Made by a program: the position numbers and the translations under genes
Part shown: positions 9,644 through 20,502 of the stretch, one piece after another
How positions within the stretch are numbered: the stretch's first letter is position 1
Layout of the letters: each line of letters begins with the position of its first letter
The notes under the pieces: model-generated
Seen by the model: only the letters and a program-made list of their open reading frames with translations
Databases searched by the model: none
Told to the model about the DNA's origin: nothing
Origin: Acidobacteriota bacterium
GTDB taxonomy: Bacteria; Acidobacteriota; Terriglobia; Terriglobales; Acidobacteriaceae
Direction: 5' to 3'
Length of the DNA: 64,000 nucleotides
NCBI GenBank assembly: GCA_021803035.1
Contig: JAJZME010000081.1
Coordinates: forward strand, 51,002 to 115,001

Positions 9644-10378
9644 TTAGCGGCCGTGGAAGCCACCGCCATGGAAACCGCCTCCGCCGTGGAAGCCGCCGCC
9701 TCCACCGTGGAAGCCACCTCCGCCACCGTGGAAGCCACCTCCGCCATGGAAGCCGCCTCCGCCGTGGAAGCCGCCGCGGAAGCCGCCGCCGGCAACACCG
9801 AAGCCGTGACCAGGGTGAACTCCCCCGAATCCGCCTACGCGGGCGCCCGCCTGGCCGCCATGGAAGGCGCGCTGAGGACCGCCAACGCCGCCACGGAAGC
9901 CGCCGCCCGCAAAGGGTGCGCGGCCTGCGAAGCCGTGGCGGAAGCCTCCGGGACCTCCACGATCACCGCCGTAACCACCGCGGAAGCCGTGACGGAAGCC
10001 ATCGCCGTAACCGCCGCGGAAGCCATCGCCGTAGCCGCCGTAACCGCCGCGGAAACCGTCACGGTAGCCGCGATAGCCGTAACCGTAGTCACCATCACGC
10101 CATCCCCAGCCGTACCAGGGACCGGCGCCAACGAACATGCCGTTTACAAACCAGTTGGGGCCGTAATAGCCATAGGGGGCGCAAGCATACGGGTAATAAG
10201 AATAGTAACCCCATGTGCAGTTTGGGGGGCCGTAGTAGTTGTACCCATAGAAACCGGCTGGCGGCACAATTGCAGGACCGACTCCGATGCCGATACCGAA
10301 GCTCACCTGGGCATTTGCGGTGGCCGCAAGCGGCACAAACAGGAGCGTTGCCAACAGAACCAACAGAGTTTTACGCAT
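9644..10378 (-). CDS. Secreted Gly/His/Tyr-rich protein
   Basis: The 244-residue product begins with a clear Sec signal peptide (MRKTLLVLLATLLFVPL, cleavage near TANA-Q) and starts behind a strong GGAGGAGG site. After a Tyr/Pro/Trp-rich part (residues about 30-100, with CTWGYYSYYPYACAPYG) the protein becomes GYGDGF/GGY repeats. It ends in tandem FHGGGG units, a His-Gly array that could bind metals. Two Cys near residue 55-65 may form a disulfide. Similar Gly/Tyr-rich exported proteins occur in acidobacteria without known function. It is oriented against its neighbours between murG and murC. An Ala/Thr-rich antisense frame over the same DNA is a shadow of the repeats. Confidence 0.75.
   Translation of the reverse strand: MRKTLLVLLATLLFVPLAATANAQVSFGIGIGVGPAIVPPAGFYGYNYYGPPNCTWGYYSYYPYACAPYGYYGPNWFVNGMFVGAGPWYGWGWRDGDYGYGYRGYRDGFRGGYGGYGDGFRGGYGDGFRHGFRGGYGGDRGGPGGFRHGFAGRAPFAGGGFRGGVGGPQRAFHGGQAGARVGGFGGVHPGHGFGVAGGGFRGGFHGGGGFHGGGGFHGGGGGFHGGGGGFHGGGGFHGGGFHGR
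9647..9800. repeat. Tandem GC-rich coding repeats (FHGGGG units)
   Basis: Short near-identical units of the form GGAAGCCACCTCCGCC recur about every 15-27 bases. They encode the C-terminal FHGGGG array of the minus-strand protein. A second, looser array for GYG/GFRGGYG units lies at about 9960-10085. Copy number at such repeats can vary between strains. Confidence 0.7.
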
Positions 10379-10746
10379 GACCTCCTCCTTTCGCTGGCCC
10401 GTTCGGCAAATGCTTAACCATGCACCGGAATCGGCTTTCTTCCGAGCATTTCCCGATATCTTGGCCGTTCTTTCGGGGCCGGCCTTCACTTCATAAGACA
10501 GTATTACCACCCGTAAGTTGCGTTCTTTTTTTCGGGGGTTCAGTGAGTTAGCAAGTCGGAGGGGCAGCGAGTCCCCCTTCTGCTCGAAAATTGCGGCTTT
10601 TTTTTTCAAAGGCGGCCTGGGGGGGTGCGCCGGGTGGTTTGCGGGCGCAGCAGCGAAAGCAGCGCAGGCAAAGGAGATAGCCGGGCGCGGACCGGTCGGG
10701 CTCACGGAACGGCTGACGCAGGTGTTACAGTGGAATTTCATTCCAG
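10379..10746. other. Divergent intergenic region between the Gly-rich gene and murC
   Basis: About 370 bases between divergent starts. On the left it holds the GGAGGAGG ribosome site of the minus-strand gene (about 10381-10388). A run of nine T lies near 10600-10609. I could not identify a consensus promoter for murC, and no clear Shine-Dalgarno precedes its ATG. Confidence 0.35.
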
Positions 10747-12198
10747 ATGTTTGCGACCTCCCAGCACGTTCACTTTATTGGCATCGGCGGTATCGGCATG
10801 AGCGGTATCGCCGAGATCCTGCTCAGCCTGGGCATGAAGGTCTCCGGCTCGGACCTGAGGCGGGGGCCGGTGACCGACCGGCTGGCGCGGTTGGGCGCCA
10901 CCATATATGAGGGCCACGATGCGCGGCATGTGGCCGGGGCGACGGTGGTTGTGACCAGCTCGGCCGTGGGCGCGGACAATCCCGAAGTGCTGGAGGCGCA
11001 TGCGCGCAAGATTCCGGTGATCCAGCGGGCGGAGATGCTGGCTGAACTGATGCGGCTCAAGTACGGCATCGCCATTGCCGGCATGCACGGCAAGACGACG
11101 ACCACGTCGATGGTGGCGGCGGTGCTGAGCGCCGGCGGGCTCGATCCGACGGTGGTGGTGGGCGGGCGCGTGGACGCGCTGGGCTCCAACGCCCGATTGG
11201 GCAGCACGCAGTACCTGGTGGCCGAGGCCGACGAAAGCGACCGCTCGTTCCTGAAGCTTTCGCCGATTCTGGCCGCGGTGACGAATCTGGATCGCGAGCA
11301 CATGAACTGCTACCGCGACATGGCCGACGTGGAGCGGGCTTTTGTGGAGTTCATGGACCGGGTGCCGTTTTACGGCGCGGTGATTGCCTGTGCCGACAAC
11401 GAGCGGCTGAAGAGCATTTTGCCCCGGGCGCGGCGGCGGGTTTTGACCTATGGCACGGATGCCGAGGCCAACTACCGGCTGGAATTTCTGGGAGCAGGGC
11501 AGGGAGGCTGCTTTTCGCGCTTCCAGGTGGTGACGGCGACCGGTCCGCTGGGACCGTTCGAGCTGCACGTGCCGGGGCGGCACAACGTGCTGAACGCCAC
11601 CGCAGCCGTGGCCATTGCGCAACAGCTTGAAATTCCCGAGACAAAGGTTGCCGAAGGGCTCCGGCATTTTCGCGGCGTGGACCGGCGCTTTCAGCAGCTC
11701 GGGCAGGCACGCGGCGTGACGGTAGTGGATGACTACGGGCACCATCCCACGGAGATTCGCGCCACGCTGGCAGCGGCGCGGGAGTGCGGCCCAGCCCGGA
11801 TTCATGTGGTCTTTCAGCCGCACCGGTATTCGCGGACGCACGATCTGCTGGAGGAGTTCGGCAGCGCCTTTGCGGACGCGGATACGGTGATTGTGCTGCC
11901 CATCTACGCGGCCAGCGAGGAGCCGATTGCGGGTGTGACGGCAGAGCTGCTGGCCGGTCGGATCGCGGGTCCGCGGGTGGAGTTTGCGCCGGAGTTCGCC
12001 GCGGCGGTGAAAACCGCTGTGGATGTTGCGCGCGAAGGCGACATGGTCCTGACGTTGGGCGCGGGCAGCGTCAGCCATCTGGCGCCGGAGATCCTGGCGG
12101 CGCTGGGAAGCAGCGGAGACGCGGCGAAGCCGGATGATCACGCGGCGGCTTTCCCGGAGAAAAAGGCCGGCCGGAAACGGGTATTGGCGGCGACGTAG
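10747..12198 (+). CDS. murC: UDP-N-acetylmuramate--L-alanine ligase
   Basis: MurC starts the muropeptide side chain by adding L-Ala to UDP-MurNAc. The 483-residue protein shows HFIGIGGIGMSGIA at the N-terminus, the P-loop IAGMHGKTTTTS (about residues 112-123), EADESDRSF, a TNLDREHMNCY segment and the C-terminal DDYGHHPTEI motif, then FQPHRYSRT. It has no obvious Shine-Dalgarno. A Lys/Arg-rich tail of about 30 residues extends past the usual end. No murB, ddl or ftsQ follows; the next gene is convergent ribBA, unlike the usual dcw order. Confidence 0.96.
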   Translation: MFATSQHVHFIGIGGIGMSGIAEILLSLGMKVSGSDLRRGPVTDRLARLGATIYEGHDARHVAGATVVVTSSAVGADNPEVLEAHARKIPVIQRAEMLAELMRLKYGIAIAGMHGKTTTTSMVAAVLSAGGLDPTVVVGGRVDALGSNARLGSTQYLVAEADESDRSFLKLSPILAAVTNLDREHMNCYRDMADVERAFVEFMDRVPFYGAVIACADNERLKSILPRARRRVLTYGTDAEANYRLEFLGAGQGGCFSRFQVVTATGPLGPFELHVPGRHNVLNATAAVAIAQQLEIPETKVAEGLRHFRGVDRRFQQLGQARGVTVVDDYGHHPTEIRATLAAARECGPARIHVVFQPHRYSRTHDLLEEFGSAFADADTVIVLPIYAASEEPIAGVTAELLAGRIAGPRVEFAPEFAAAVKTAVDVAREGDMVLTLGAGSVSHLAPEILAALGSSGDAAKPDDHAAAFPEKKAGRKRVLAAT

Positions 12199-12319
12199 AG
12201 CGGCCAGGGCTTATCCAGCCGCGGCAAAAGTCAAAATCTGAAACAAGTCACCGCGAAGTACGGCTAAATTCAGTCTCTCTGGTTCGAAACCGTTCGAGAT
12301 CGCTGCCTCATCATCGCAG

Positions 12320-13621
<1,302 letters not shown>

Positions 13622-13661
13622 GGTTTGCCTTCCTATTCTCGCTTACGCCGCCCTAAACAGC

Positions 13662-13690
13662 AAAAGCGCCGCTCAAGGGCGGCGCTTTTT
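13662..13690. terminator. Bidirectional rho-independent terminator
   Basis: An 11-bp perfect stem AAAAGCGCCGC/GCGGCGCTTTT with a 6-base loop, followed by further T. On the minus strand it lies 22 bases after the stop of the small gene at 13713 and before the start of ribBA, separating the two transcripts. Confidence 0.85.
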
Positions 13691-13712
13691 AACAAATATC
13701 GGAAAATGGCCC

Positions 13713-13940
13713 CTAGAGGGTCGATTCGATCTCAAAACCCCAAGCTTCGAGGAGTGCCTCGGGAATGTACTTGGAGTTCTTGTTGCGTCGAGCCCACTCG
13801 CGCAATCGGGTAGACCGGATGTATTGATCCGGAGGAAGTTTGAATTCTTTGACGATTTGCTCGAAGGAGGTTACCGTAGGCACAACCGGACCAATGGGCT
13901 CCGGCTTGCCCCAGTTCGGATTTCCACGACGTTTTGCCAT
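13713..13940 (-). CDS. Small basic hypothetical protein (75 aa)
   Basis: Not assigned. The product begins [15 protein letters not shown], a basic, Pro/Gly/Trp-containing head, followed by a compact helical part with EQIVKEFKL and [11 protein letters not shown] and ending with [11 protein letters not shown]. The composition suggests a small soluble protein, possibly nucleic-acid binding. The start at 13940 is preferred to one at 13985 because AAGGAA precedes it at good distance and the upstream codons look non-coding. It has its own terminator at 13662-13690. It is probably real because of the ribosome site, the terminator and normal coding composition. Confidence 0.6.
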   Translation of the reverse strand: MAKRRGNPNWGKPEPIGPVVPTVTSFEQIVKEFKLPPDQYIRSTRLREWARRNKNSKYIPEALLEAWGFEIESTL

Positions 13941-14378
13941 CGATGTGTTTTCCTTAGAAGGGCGTGATTTGTCCACCATCCTCAAGCGCGGGTTGGGGGA
14001 CCCTGCTCGCTAAGGAGGAAACAAACGTAGTTTTCATTTTAGGGATATCCCCTTCAAAAATCAATAGAAATTTATGCCGCACCCGGCCTGAACTCTTAAC
14101 CTCACTCACAACGCTTTACGTTTCTAACGTTATGTTTCAAACGGAGTTATCTCCAACTCCAGCACCGGAGTCACAGATCTTTGTCCATTTTTTTCTTTAG
14201 TTCAAATTCTCAGTTCGCGACGTTAAAAACAGCTTTTCCACAGGGAATATTGCCCAGCACCCGACTTCATACCGGCTTTGCCCTCATGAAGTTCTGACGA
14301 CATCTCCTCAGTCTGCCGGAGAGCCGCGCCTCCCGGTCGCTCCCAACCTCGATGATAAGATTAAAAATTTGGGAGAAC
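13941..14378. other. AT-richer divergent intergenic region before gnd
   Basis: About 440 bases, clearly lower in GC than the flanking genes, between the small minus-strand gene and gnd. It contains a TTTTCCACAG motif (14234-14243) that resembles a relaxed DnaA box, and T/A-rich runs near 14180-14230. No gene, tRNA or hairpin with a T-tract was recognised. It probably holds the promoters of both neighbours. Confidence 0.4.
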
Positions 14379-14381
14379 ATG

Positions 14382-15842
<1,461 letters not shown>

Positions 15843-15865
15843 CTTTCCTGTTGTGCGCAACAATG

Positions 15866-15902
15866 AAAACCCCGAGTCCCGCTCTTGGAACTCGGGGTTT
15901 CT
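15866..15902. terminator. Bidirectional terminator between gnd and kduI
   Basis: Inverted repeat AAACCCCGAGTCC / GGAACTCGGGGTTT around a short loop, nearly perfect, with A-rich left and T-rich right flanks. It sits between the stop codons of two convergent genes and can serve both. Confidence 0.85.
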
Positions 15903-15924
15903 CATTCCTCAGCCCTGATCTCTG

Positions 15925-16755
15925 TCAGCGCAGTGTCTCCACCGGCGCCGGATCCATGTCCGCGTAATCCTGATTTTCGCCGCCCATGCCCCAGCAAAAG
16001 CTGTAGGCGCGCGTCCCCGAGCCGGCGTGAATCGACCACCCCGGCGACACCACAATGTCCTTGTCGGCCATTACGATATGCCGCGTCTCATCCGCCGGCC
16101 CCATGAAGTGCATCACCCGCGCATCCGCCGGCAGGTTGAAGTACATGTAGATCTCCGAGCGGCGCATGTGCGTATGCGGCGGCATGGTGTTCCAGTTGCT
16201 GCCCTCGTGCAAGTGCGTCACGCCCATCACAAGCTGGCAGCTCCGCGCGCCCTCCAGGTGGATGTACTTGAAGATGGTGCGGTGATTGCATGTCTCGGCG
16301 CTGCCAATGGTCGTCGGATTCGCCTCATCCTTGCGCACCAGCGTCACCGGATAACTGGTGTGCGCCGGATAGCTCAGCAGATAGAAGAACGCGGGCGAAG
16401 ACTTATCCTTCGACTCGAAGGTGACTTCCTCATTCCCGCGGCCGATATAAAGCACGTCCAGGTTGTTCAGCTCGTAGCTCTTGCCGCCCACGCGAATCGT
16501 CCCGTTGCCGCCCACATTCAGCGCCCCCAGTTCGCGCCGCTCGGTGAAATACGCGGCGCGCAGCTCCGGAAAGGTGGGCAGCGCAAGCGAAGACCGGCCC
16601 GGCGCGGCAAACCCCACCACGGCGCGGTCCAGATCTACATAGTTCAATTGAATCTTGCCCGCCGCGCAAAGGCCGTCAAGCAAAAACGTCTCGCGAATCT
16701 CTTTGGTCGTCATGCGCGGATAGCGCACCGGATCGGCCATCATCACCGTCTTCAT
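15925..16755 (-). CDS. kduI: 5-dehydro-4-deoxy-D-glucuronate isomerase
   Basis: KduI converts 5-keto-4-deoxyuronate, which forms spontaneously from unsaturated uronic acids, into 2,5-diketo-3-deoxygluconate. The 276-residue protein is almost the length of E. coli KduI (278). It has the cupin zinc motif PHTHMRRSE (HxHxxxxE) and the preceding THLHEGSNWNT segment. The start at 16755 is set by TTGGAGGAAC just upstream; an ATG at 16788 lies in a weaker context. Its direct upstream partner on the same strand is a secreted GH105-like hydrolase, which would produce its substrate. Confidence 0.93.
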   Translation of the reverse strand: MKTVMMADPVRYPRMTTKEIRETFLLDGLCAAGKIQLNYVDLDRAVVGFAAPGRSSLALPTFPELRAAYFTERRELGALNVGGNGTIRVGGKSYELNNLDVLYIGRGNEEVTFESKDKSSPAFFYLLSYPAHTSYPVTLVRKDEANPTTIGSAETCNHRTIFKYIHLEGARSCQLVMGVTHLHEGSNWNTMPPHTHMRRSEIYMYFNLPADARVMHFMGPADETRHIVMADKDIVVSPGWSIHAGSGTRAYSFCWGMGGENQDYADMDPAPVETLR

Positions 16756-16878
16756 CGTTCCTCCAATCCCTCTTTCGCAAACCATCACGCAGGGGCGCCC
16801 AGGTCCTGTGACAGAACCCGGGCACTCAGTTCCCGCATCAACAGCAACCCTGCTATTTTAGCGCCCTGCGATTTCGGC

Positions 16879-18813
16879 TCAATTGGCCGTCTGCTTCGGC
16901 ACCTGCTGCAGCACCCACTTCGCCAGCGCCTCGCCCGCGGCGTAGTTCTGATACGTGGCCGGCAGCTTCAGCCCGTTGGTGTACTCGTTGTAGACCCACG
17001 GATCAACCATGGCGTAGACAGTGCCTTTCCCATACCGCGCCACGGCCATAAGAATATCCCCGTCGTGCGTGTACACTGCCTTGGCCGGCCCGCTCACTGA
17101 AATCGTGCTTGTGTCCTTCACATAGCAGGTCAGCGGATGATGGAAGATCGGTCCCTTGCCGCTCAGGTGGAACCTGCCCATCGCCCAGTCTTCGCCAATC
17201 ACGTGCATCGCCAGCACGCTGTTAAAGTGAATCCCGAACTTCTCCGGCACCACGTTGAAGTGCTTCAGATCGGCATAGCCCGTGTCGTTCTCAAAAATCA
17301 CCAGCACTCCGCCGGCCTTCACCCACTTGGCAATCTGCGCCGCGTCCTCCGCATTGGCAAAGTGCGGATGCGGATTCTTTGCGATGTTGTCCGGCGACGC
17401 GATGATGTAAACCTGCGCGTGCTTCAGCTTCTCGTAGGTCGGCTCCGTGTAGAGCGTCGTGGTGCGCGCGCCATCGTTGCGGAAGATGTGTCCGAACAGC
17501 GAGTAGCCCTCGATACTCTGGTCATTCCACTTGTAGTGGAAGTACACCATGCGTCCGGTCACATCGCGGCGCTTCTGGCTGTTGAACCACGCATCCAGCA
17601 GCACGTCGTCTCCGCGGCCCAGCTTCGCGCTCTCAATGTGCTCGGCTTCCGCGCTGGCCAGGATGAACGCGCCCACTCCCATGGGCGTGTTGCTCGCCGT
17701 CTTTTCGCCCGTGTAGAAGGCATAGCTGCCGTTGGCCTGCGGATTGGCGCCCAGTCTGGCCAGCCCCGCAATGCCGCTCACTGAAACCTCTCCGTTTGCG
17801 CCCGTGGTCACAAAGTGGCTCAGAATGCCGTCGTATCCGCGCTCCGCCACCGCATCGTAGCTCTCCTGCAGGTAGCCGCGGCGCACGCCTTTGGCCAGCG
17901 CATACACAAACATGCACGAAGCCGACTCCTCGGGAAAATTACCCTTGGCTCCGGCCTTGTCCATCACCTGGTACCACAGCCCTGTCTTCGCATCCTGGTA
18001 GCGCGCAACCGCCGCCGCATCCTCTCTGAGAATGCTGATCAACACCATCCGTCCCGGATCGTCCGCCGGATACAAGGGAATCGTGTCCACCAGCGCCATC
18101 ATGTAGAGGCCCATGCCGCGCGCCCAGGGCTCGGCTGACTCGCCCGTCTGCTTGTTGGCCCAAACGGCCTGCTTCGACTCGTCCCACCCCTGCACGAGCA
18201 GCCCCGTCCTGGGATCGCGCGTATGCATCTGCATCAGCACAAACTGGTTCGTGATCTGGCTGAACGCCTGGGGATGATGAAACATCCGCGCGTACTCGGC
18301 ATAAAACGGCTCAACCTCGTCGATGTTCTCCAGCGTCATCTGGTTGGGGTGCTTCTGCGAGGTCCAGAATCCGCCCGATGCGTTCTGCGGCTGATGCTGA
18401 AGCTGGTCATAGAGCGCCGTGGCGGCGGTGTAATAGCGCTTGTTCAGCGACTCGCCGTAGAGCGCCATCAGCGGCAGCCCGAGCTGGATCTCGTTCAGCC
18501 GCATCGCGCTGTTCTTCAGCGCCGGCACCGAACCGTCGGGGCCGATCAGCGGATCCACCGCATGCTCAAGGTAGTAGAAATCGCTCCGGTTTACCGTGTT
18601 CTGCCACACGGCATAGATGCCCTCCAGCGTCACACCTTCGCCGGGCGTCCACTTCGGCGGCGCACCTGCCGGCGAAAAGACCCCATTGGGCCACCGGCTC
18701 ATGGCGGTGTTGGCCGCGCGCACGCTCCACGGCTGTTGTTGCGCGCTTGCAGTTGTGCCTCCTGCCAGGCAGGCAAGCAGGATCGTCAAAGCAAATCCGC
18801 TCCAATATTTCAT
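16879..18813 (-). CDS. Secreted GH105/GH88-like unsaturated uronyl hydrolase with C-terminal DUF4350-like domain
   Basis: The 644-residue protein has a Sec signal peptide (MKYWSGFALTILLACLAGG to about residue 25). Residues about 35-370 form an (alpha/alpha)6-barrel-type sequence like YteR/RhiN: ARGMGLYMMALVDTIPLYP, QDAKTGLWYQVMDKAG and ESASCMFVYALAKGV are typical GH105 blocks. Residues about 390-640 resemble a DUF4350/glutaminase-like fold (AGGVLVIFENDTGY, YGKGTVYAMVDPWV). GH105 enzymes release unsaturated galacturonate or glucuronate from lyase-generated oligosaccharides. The export signal places this step outside the cytoplasm. GGGAG precedes the start. It lies 123 bases upstream of kduI, and the pair fits one minus-strand transcript. 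Confidence 0.82.
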   Translation of the reverse strand: MKYWSGFALTILLACLAGGTTASAQQQPWSVRAANTAMSRWPNGVFSPAGAPPKWTPGEGVTLEGIYAVWQNTVNRSDFYYLEHAVDPLIGPDGSVPALKNSAMRLNEIQLGLPLMALYGESLNKRYYTAATALYDQLQHQPQNASGGFWTSQKHPNQMTLENIDEVEPFYAEYARMFHHPQAFSQITNQFVLMQMHTRDPRTGLLVQGWDESKQAVWANKQTGESAEPWARGMGLYMMALVDTIPLYPADDPGRMVLISILREDAAAVARYQDAKTGLWYQVMDKAGAKGNFPEESASCMFVYALAKGVRRGYLQESYDAVAERGYDGILSHFVTTGANGEVSVSGIAGLARLGANPQANGSYAFYTGEKTASNTPMGVGAFILASAEAEHIESAKLGRGDDVLLDAWFNSQKRRDVTGRMVYFHYKWNDQSIEGYSLFGHIFRNDGARTTTLYTEPTYEKLKHAQVYIIASPDNIAKNPHPHFANAEDAAQIAKWVKAGGVLVIFENDTGYADLKHFNVVPEKFGIHFNSVLAMHVIGEDWAMGRFHLSGKGPIFHHPLTCYVKDTSTISVSGPAKAVYTHDGDILMAVARYGKGTVYAMVDPWVYNEYTNGLKLPATYQNYAAGEALAKWVLQQVPKQTAN

Positions 18814-19031
18814 CTGTGCTCCCGGAAATCCGCGCTTTGCCGCGATCAGCCGCACCGGCACGGCACGCGCAGCCCCAACTATAGAGCCTCAGCCGCGCGC
18901 GCGACAAATAAGTGCGCGCTCCGAGCACGTGGTATGACAACCCGCGGCAATGCGCCGCCCGCCAGCGCAGGAATTTCCTGTGAAATTGCCTCCGGCAGTC
19001 CAGCGCACAGCCGCACAGCCCGCCACCTTTG

Positions 19032-19067
19032 TATACTTGTGTGTTGACCTGTTCTCTGGTCAGACCA
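19032..19067 (+). promoter_or_regulatory. Putative promoter and GntR/FadR-type operator of the uxaC operon
   Basis: A TATACT hexamer (19032-19037) could be a -10 element. Downstream, TGGTCAGACCA (19057-19067) is a perfect 11-base palindrome of the TGGTCNGACCA form bound by FadR-subfamily GntR repressors. It lies 26 bases before ATG 19093. Uronate operons are often controlled by this family (UxuR/ExuR). No regulator gene is in the window. Confidence 0.5.
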
Positions 19068-19092
19068 CAACCATCTCAGAACTAGAGGTACA

Positions 19093-20493
19093 ATGACACC
19101 CATGCTGCTCCATGAAGATCGCCTGTTTCCCGCCGACCCAGGTACACGGAAGATCGCCCGGTCCCTCTACGAACACGTAAACAAACTGCCCATCATCAGC
19201 CCGCACGGGCACACACAGGCCTCATGGTTCGCAAAAAATGAGCCTTTTCCCGATCCGGCCACGCTCTTCGTCCAGCCTGACCACTACATCTTCCGCATGC
19301 TCTACAGCCAGGGCGTTTCCATGGACGATCTGGGCATCGGCCAGGCGGTCATCAAGGATCCGCGCAAGGTCTGGCGCCTGTTCGCCCGGCACTACTACCT
19401 CTTCCGCGGCACGCCCACGCGCATGTGGCTCGACTACGCCTTCCAGGAGCAGTTTGGGCTCAGGGAGAAGTTCTCGGAGAAGACCGCGGACCTCTATTTC
19501 GACACCATCTCGGAGAAGCTGTCCAGTCCCGAATATCTGCCCCGCGCCCTTTTTGACAGCTTCAATATCGAGGTGCTGACCACCACCGATCCGCCCTTCG
19601 ACTCCCTGGAGCACCACAAGGCAATCCGCGCCTCGGGATGGAAGGCTCGCATTCTGCCCACCTTCCGCCCCGATGCCTGCGTCGATCCCGAATTCGCCAC
19701 GTTCAAGCAGAACATCGCCAAAATGGGCGAGATGACCGGCGAAGACACCACCACCTGGAAGGGCTATCTGAACGCGCTGATGAAGTCGCGGGCGCGCTTC
19801 AAGGAACTGGGCTGCACGGCCACCGACCACGGCCATCTCACCGCGCAAACCGCCGACCTGTCCGAGGCCGAAGCGGCAAAGCTCTACTCCGCCGTGTTTG
19901 CCGGCAAGGCCGACTCCGCGCAGCAGGATCTCTTCCGCGCCCAGATGCTTACTGAAATGGCCCGCATGAGCGTCGAAGACGGCCTGGTGATGCAGATCCA
20001 CCCCGGATCCGTCCGCAACCACAACCCCTTTGTTTATGAGCGCTACGGCCGCGACATGGGCTGCGACATTCCGCAGGCTACAAACTACGTCCACGCCCTG
20101 CGCCCCCTGCTCAATCGCTTCGGCAACGAAAAAGGACTCACCATCATTCTGTTCACCCTGGACGAAACCACCTACAGTCGCGAACTGGCCCCACTGGCCG
20201 GGCATTATCCCTGCCTGCGCCTCGGTCCTTCGTGGTGGTTCCATGACAGTCCGGAGGGCATGATGCGCTTCCGTGAACAGACGACCGAGACCGCCGGTTT
20301 TTACAATACGGTCGGGTTTAACGACGACACACGCGCTTTCCTGTCCATCCCGGCACGGCACGACGTGGCGCGCCGCATCGACTGCGCCTTCCTCGCCAGG
20401 CTCGTCGCCGAGCAACGGCTCGACGAGGACGAAGCCTTTGAAGTCGCGCATGACCTGGCTTACGGGCTGGTCAAGAAAGCCTACCGGCTGTAA
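19093..20493 (+). CDS. uxaC: Uronate isomerase
   Basis: UxaC isomerises D-glucuronate to D-fructuronate and D-galacturonate to D-tagaturonate in the cytoplasm. The 466-residue protein has the family N-terminus (LFPADPGTRKIARSLYEHV), the metal motif ISPHGHTQ and the VEDGLVMQIHPGSVRNHN block, then GPSWWFHDSPEGM and TVGFNDDTRAF near the C-terminus. Length equals that of typical UxaC (about 470). AGAGG precedes ATG 19093. It is the first gene of a tight plus-strand operon: the transporter starts 9 bases after its stop. Confidence 0.95.
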   Translation: MTPMLLHEDRLFPADPGTRKIARSLYEHVNKLPIISPHGHTQASWFAKNEPFPDPATLFVQPDHYIFRMLYSQGVSMDDLGIGQAVIKDPRKVWRLFARHYYLFRGTPTRMWLDYAFQEQFGLREKFSEKTADLYFDTISEKLSSPEYLPRALFDSFNIEVLTTTDPPFDSLEHHKAIRASGWKARILPTFRPDACVDPEFATFKQNIAKMGEMTGEDTTTWKGYLNALMKSRARFKELGCTATDHGHLTAQTADLSEAEAAKLYSAVFAGKADSAQQDLFRAQMLTEMARMSVEDGLVMQIHPGSVRNHNPFVYERYGRDMGCDIPQATNYVHALRPLLNRFGNEKGLTIILFTLDETTYSRELAPLAGHYPCLRLGPSWWFHDSPEGMMRFREQTTETAGFYNTVGFNDDTRAFLSIPARHDVARRIDCAFLARLVAEQRLDEDEAFEVAHDLAYGLVKKAYRL

Positions 20494-20502
20494 GGAGAAT
20501 TC

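Noticed and set aside
9647..9800. Regularly spaced short repeats as a CRISPR array
   Set aside because: Units are imperfect, without unique spacers, in frame with a Gly/His-rich protein; no cas genes.
9581..10417. Ala/Thr-rich plus-strand frame of 278 codons
   Set aside because: Produced by the tandem repeats; the minus strand has signal peptide, GGAGGAGG and terminator, so that strand is the gene.
12281..12291. GGTTCGAAACC, similar to a tRNA T-arm
   Set aside because: No acceptor, D or anticodon stems can be folded around it.
14234..14243. TTTTCCACAG motifs (also 27157-27166 and 57882-57891) as DnaA boxes of an origin
   Set aside because: Single relaxed matches far apart, without clustering, dnaA/dnaN or an AT-rich unwinding element; two of them belong to the dispersed repeat.
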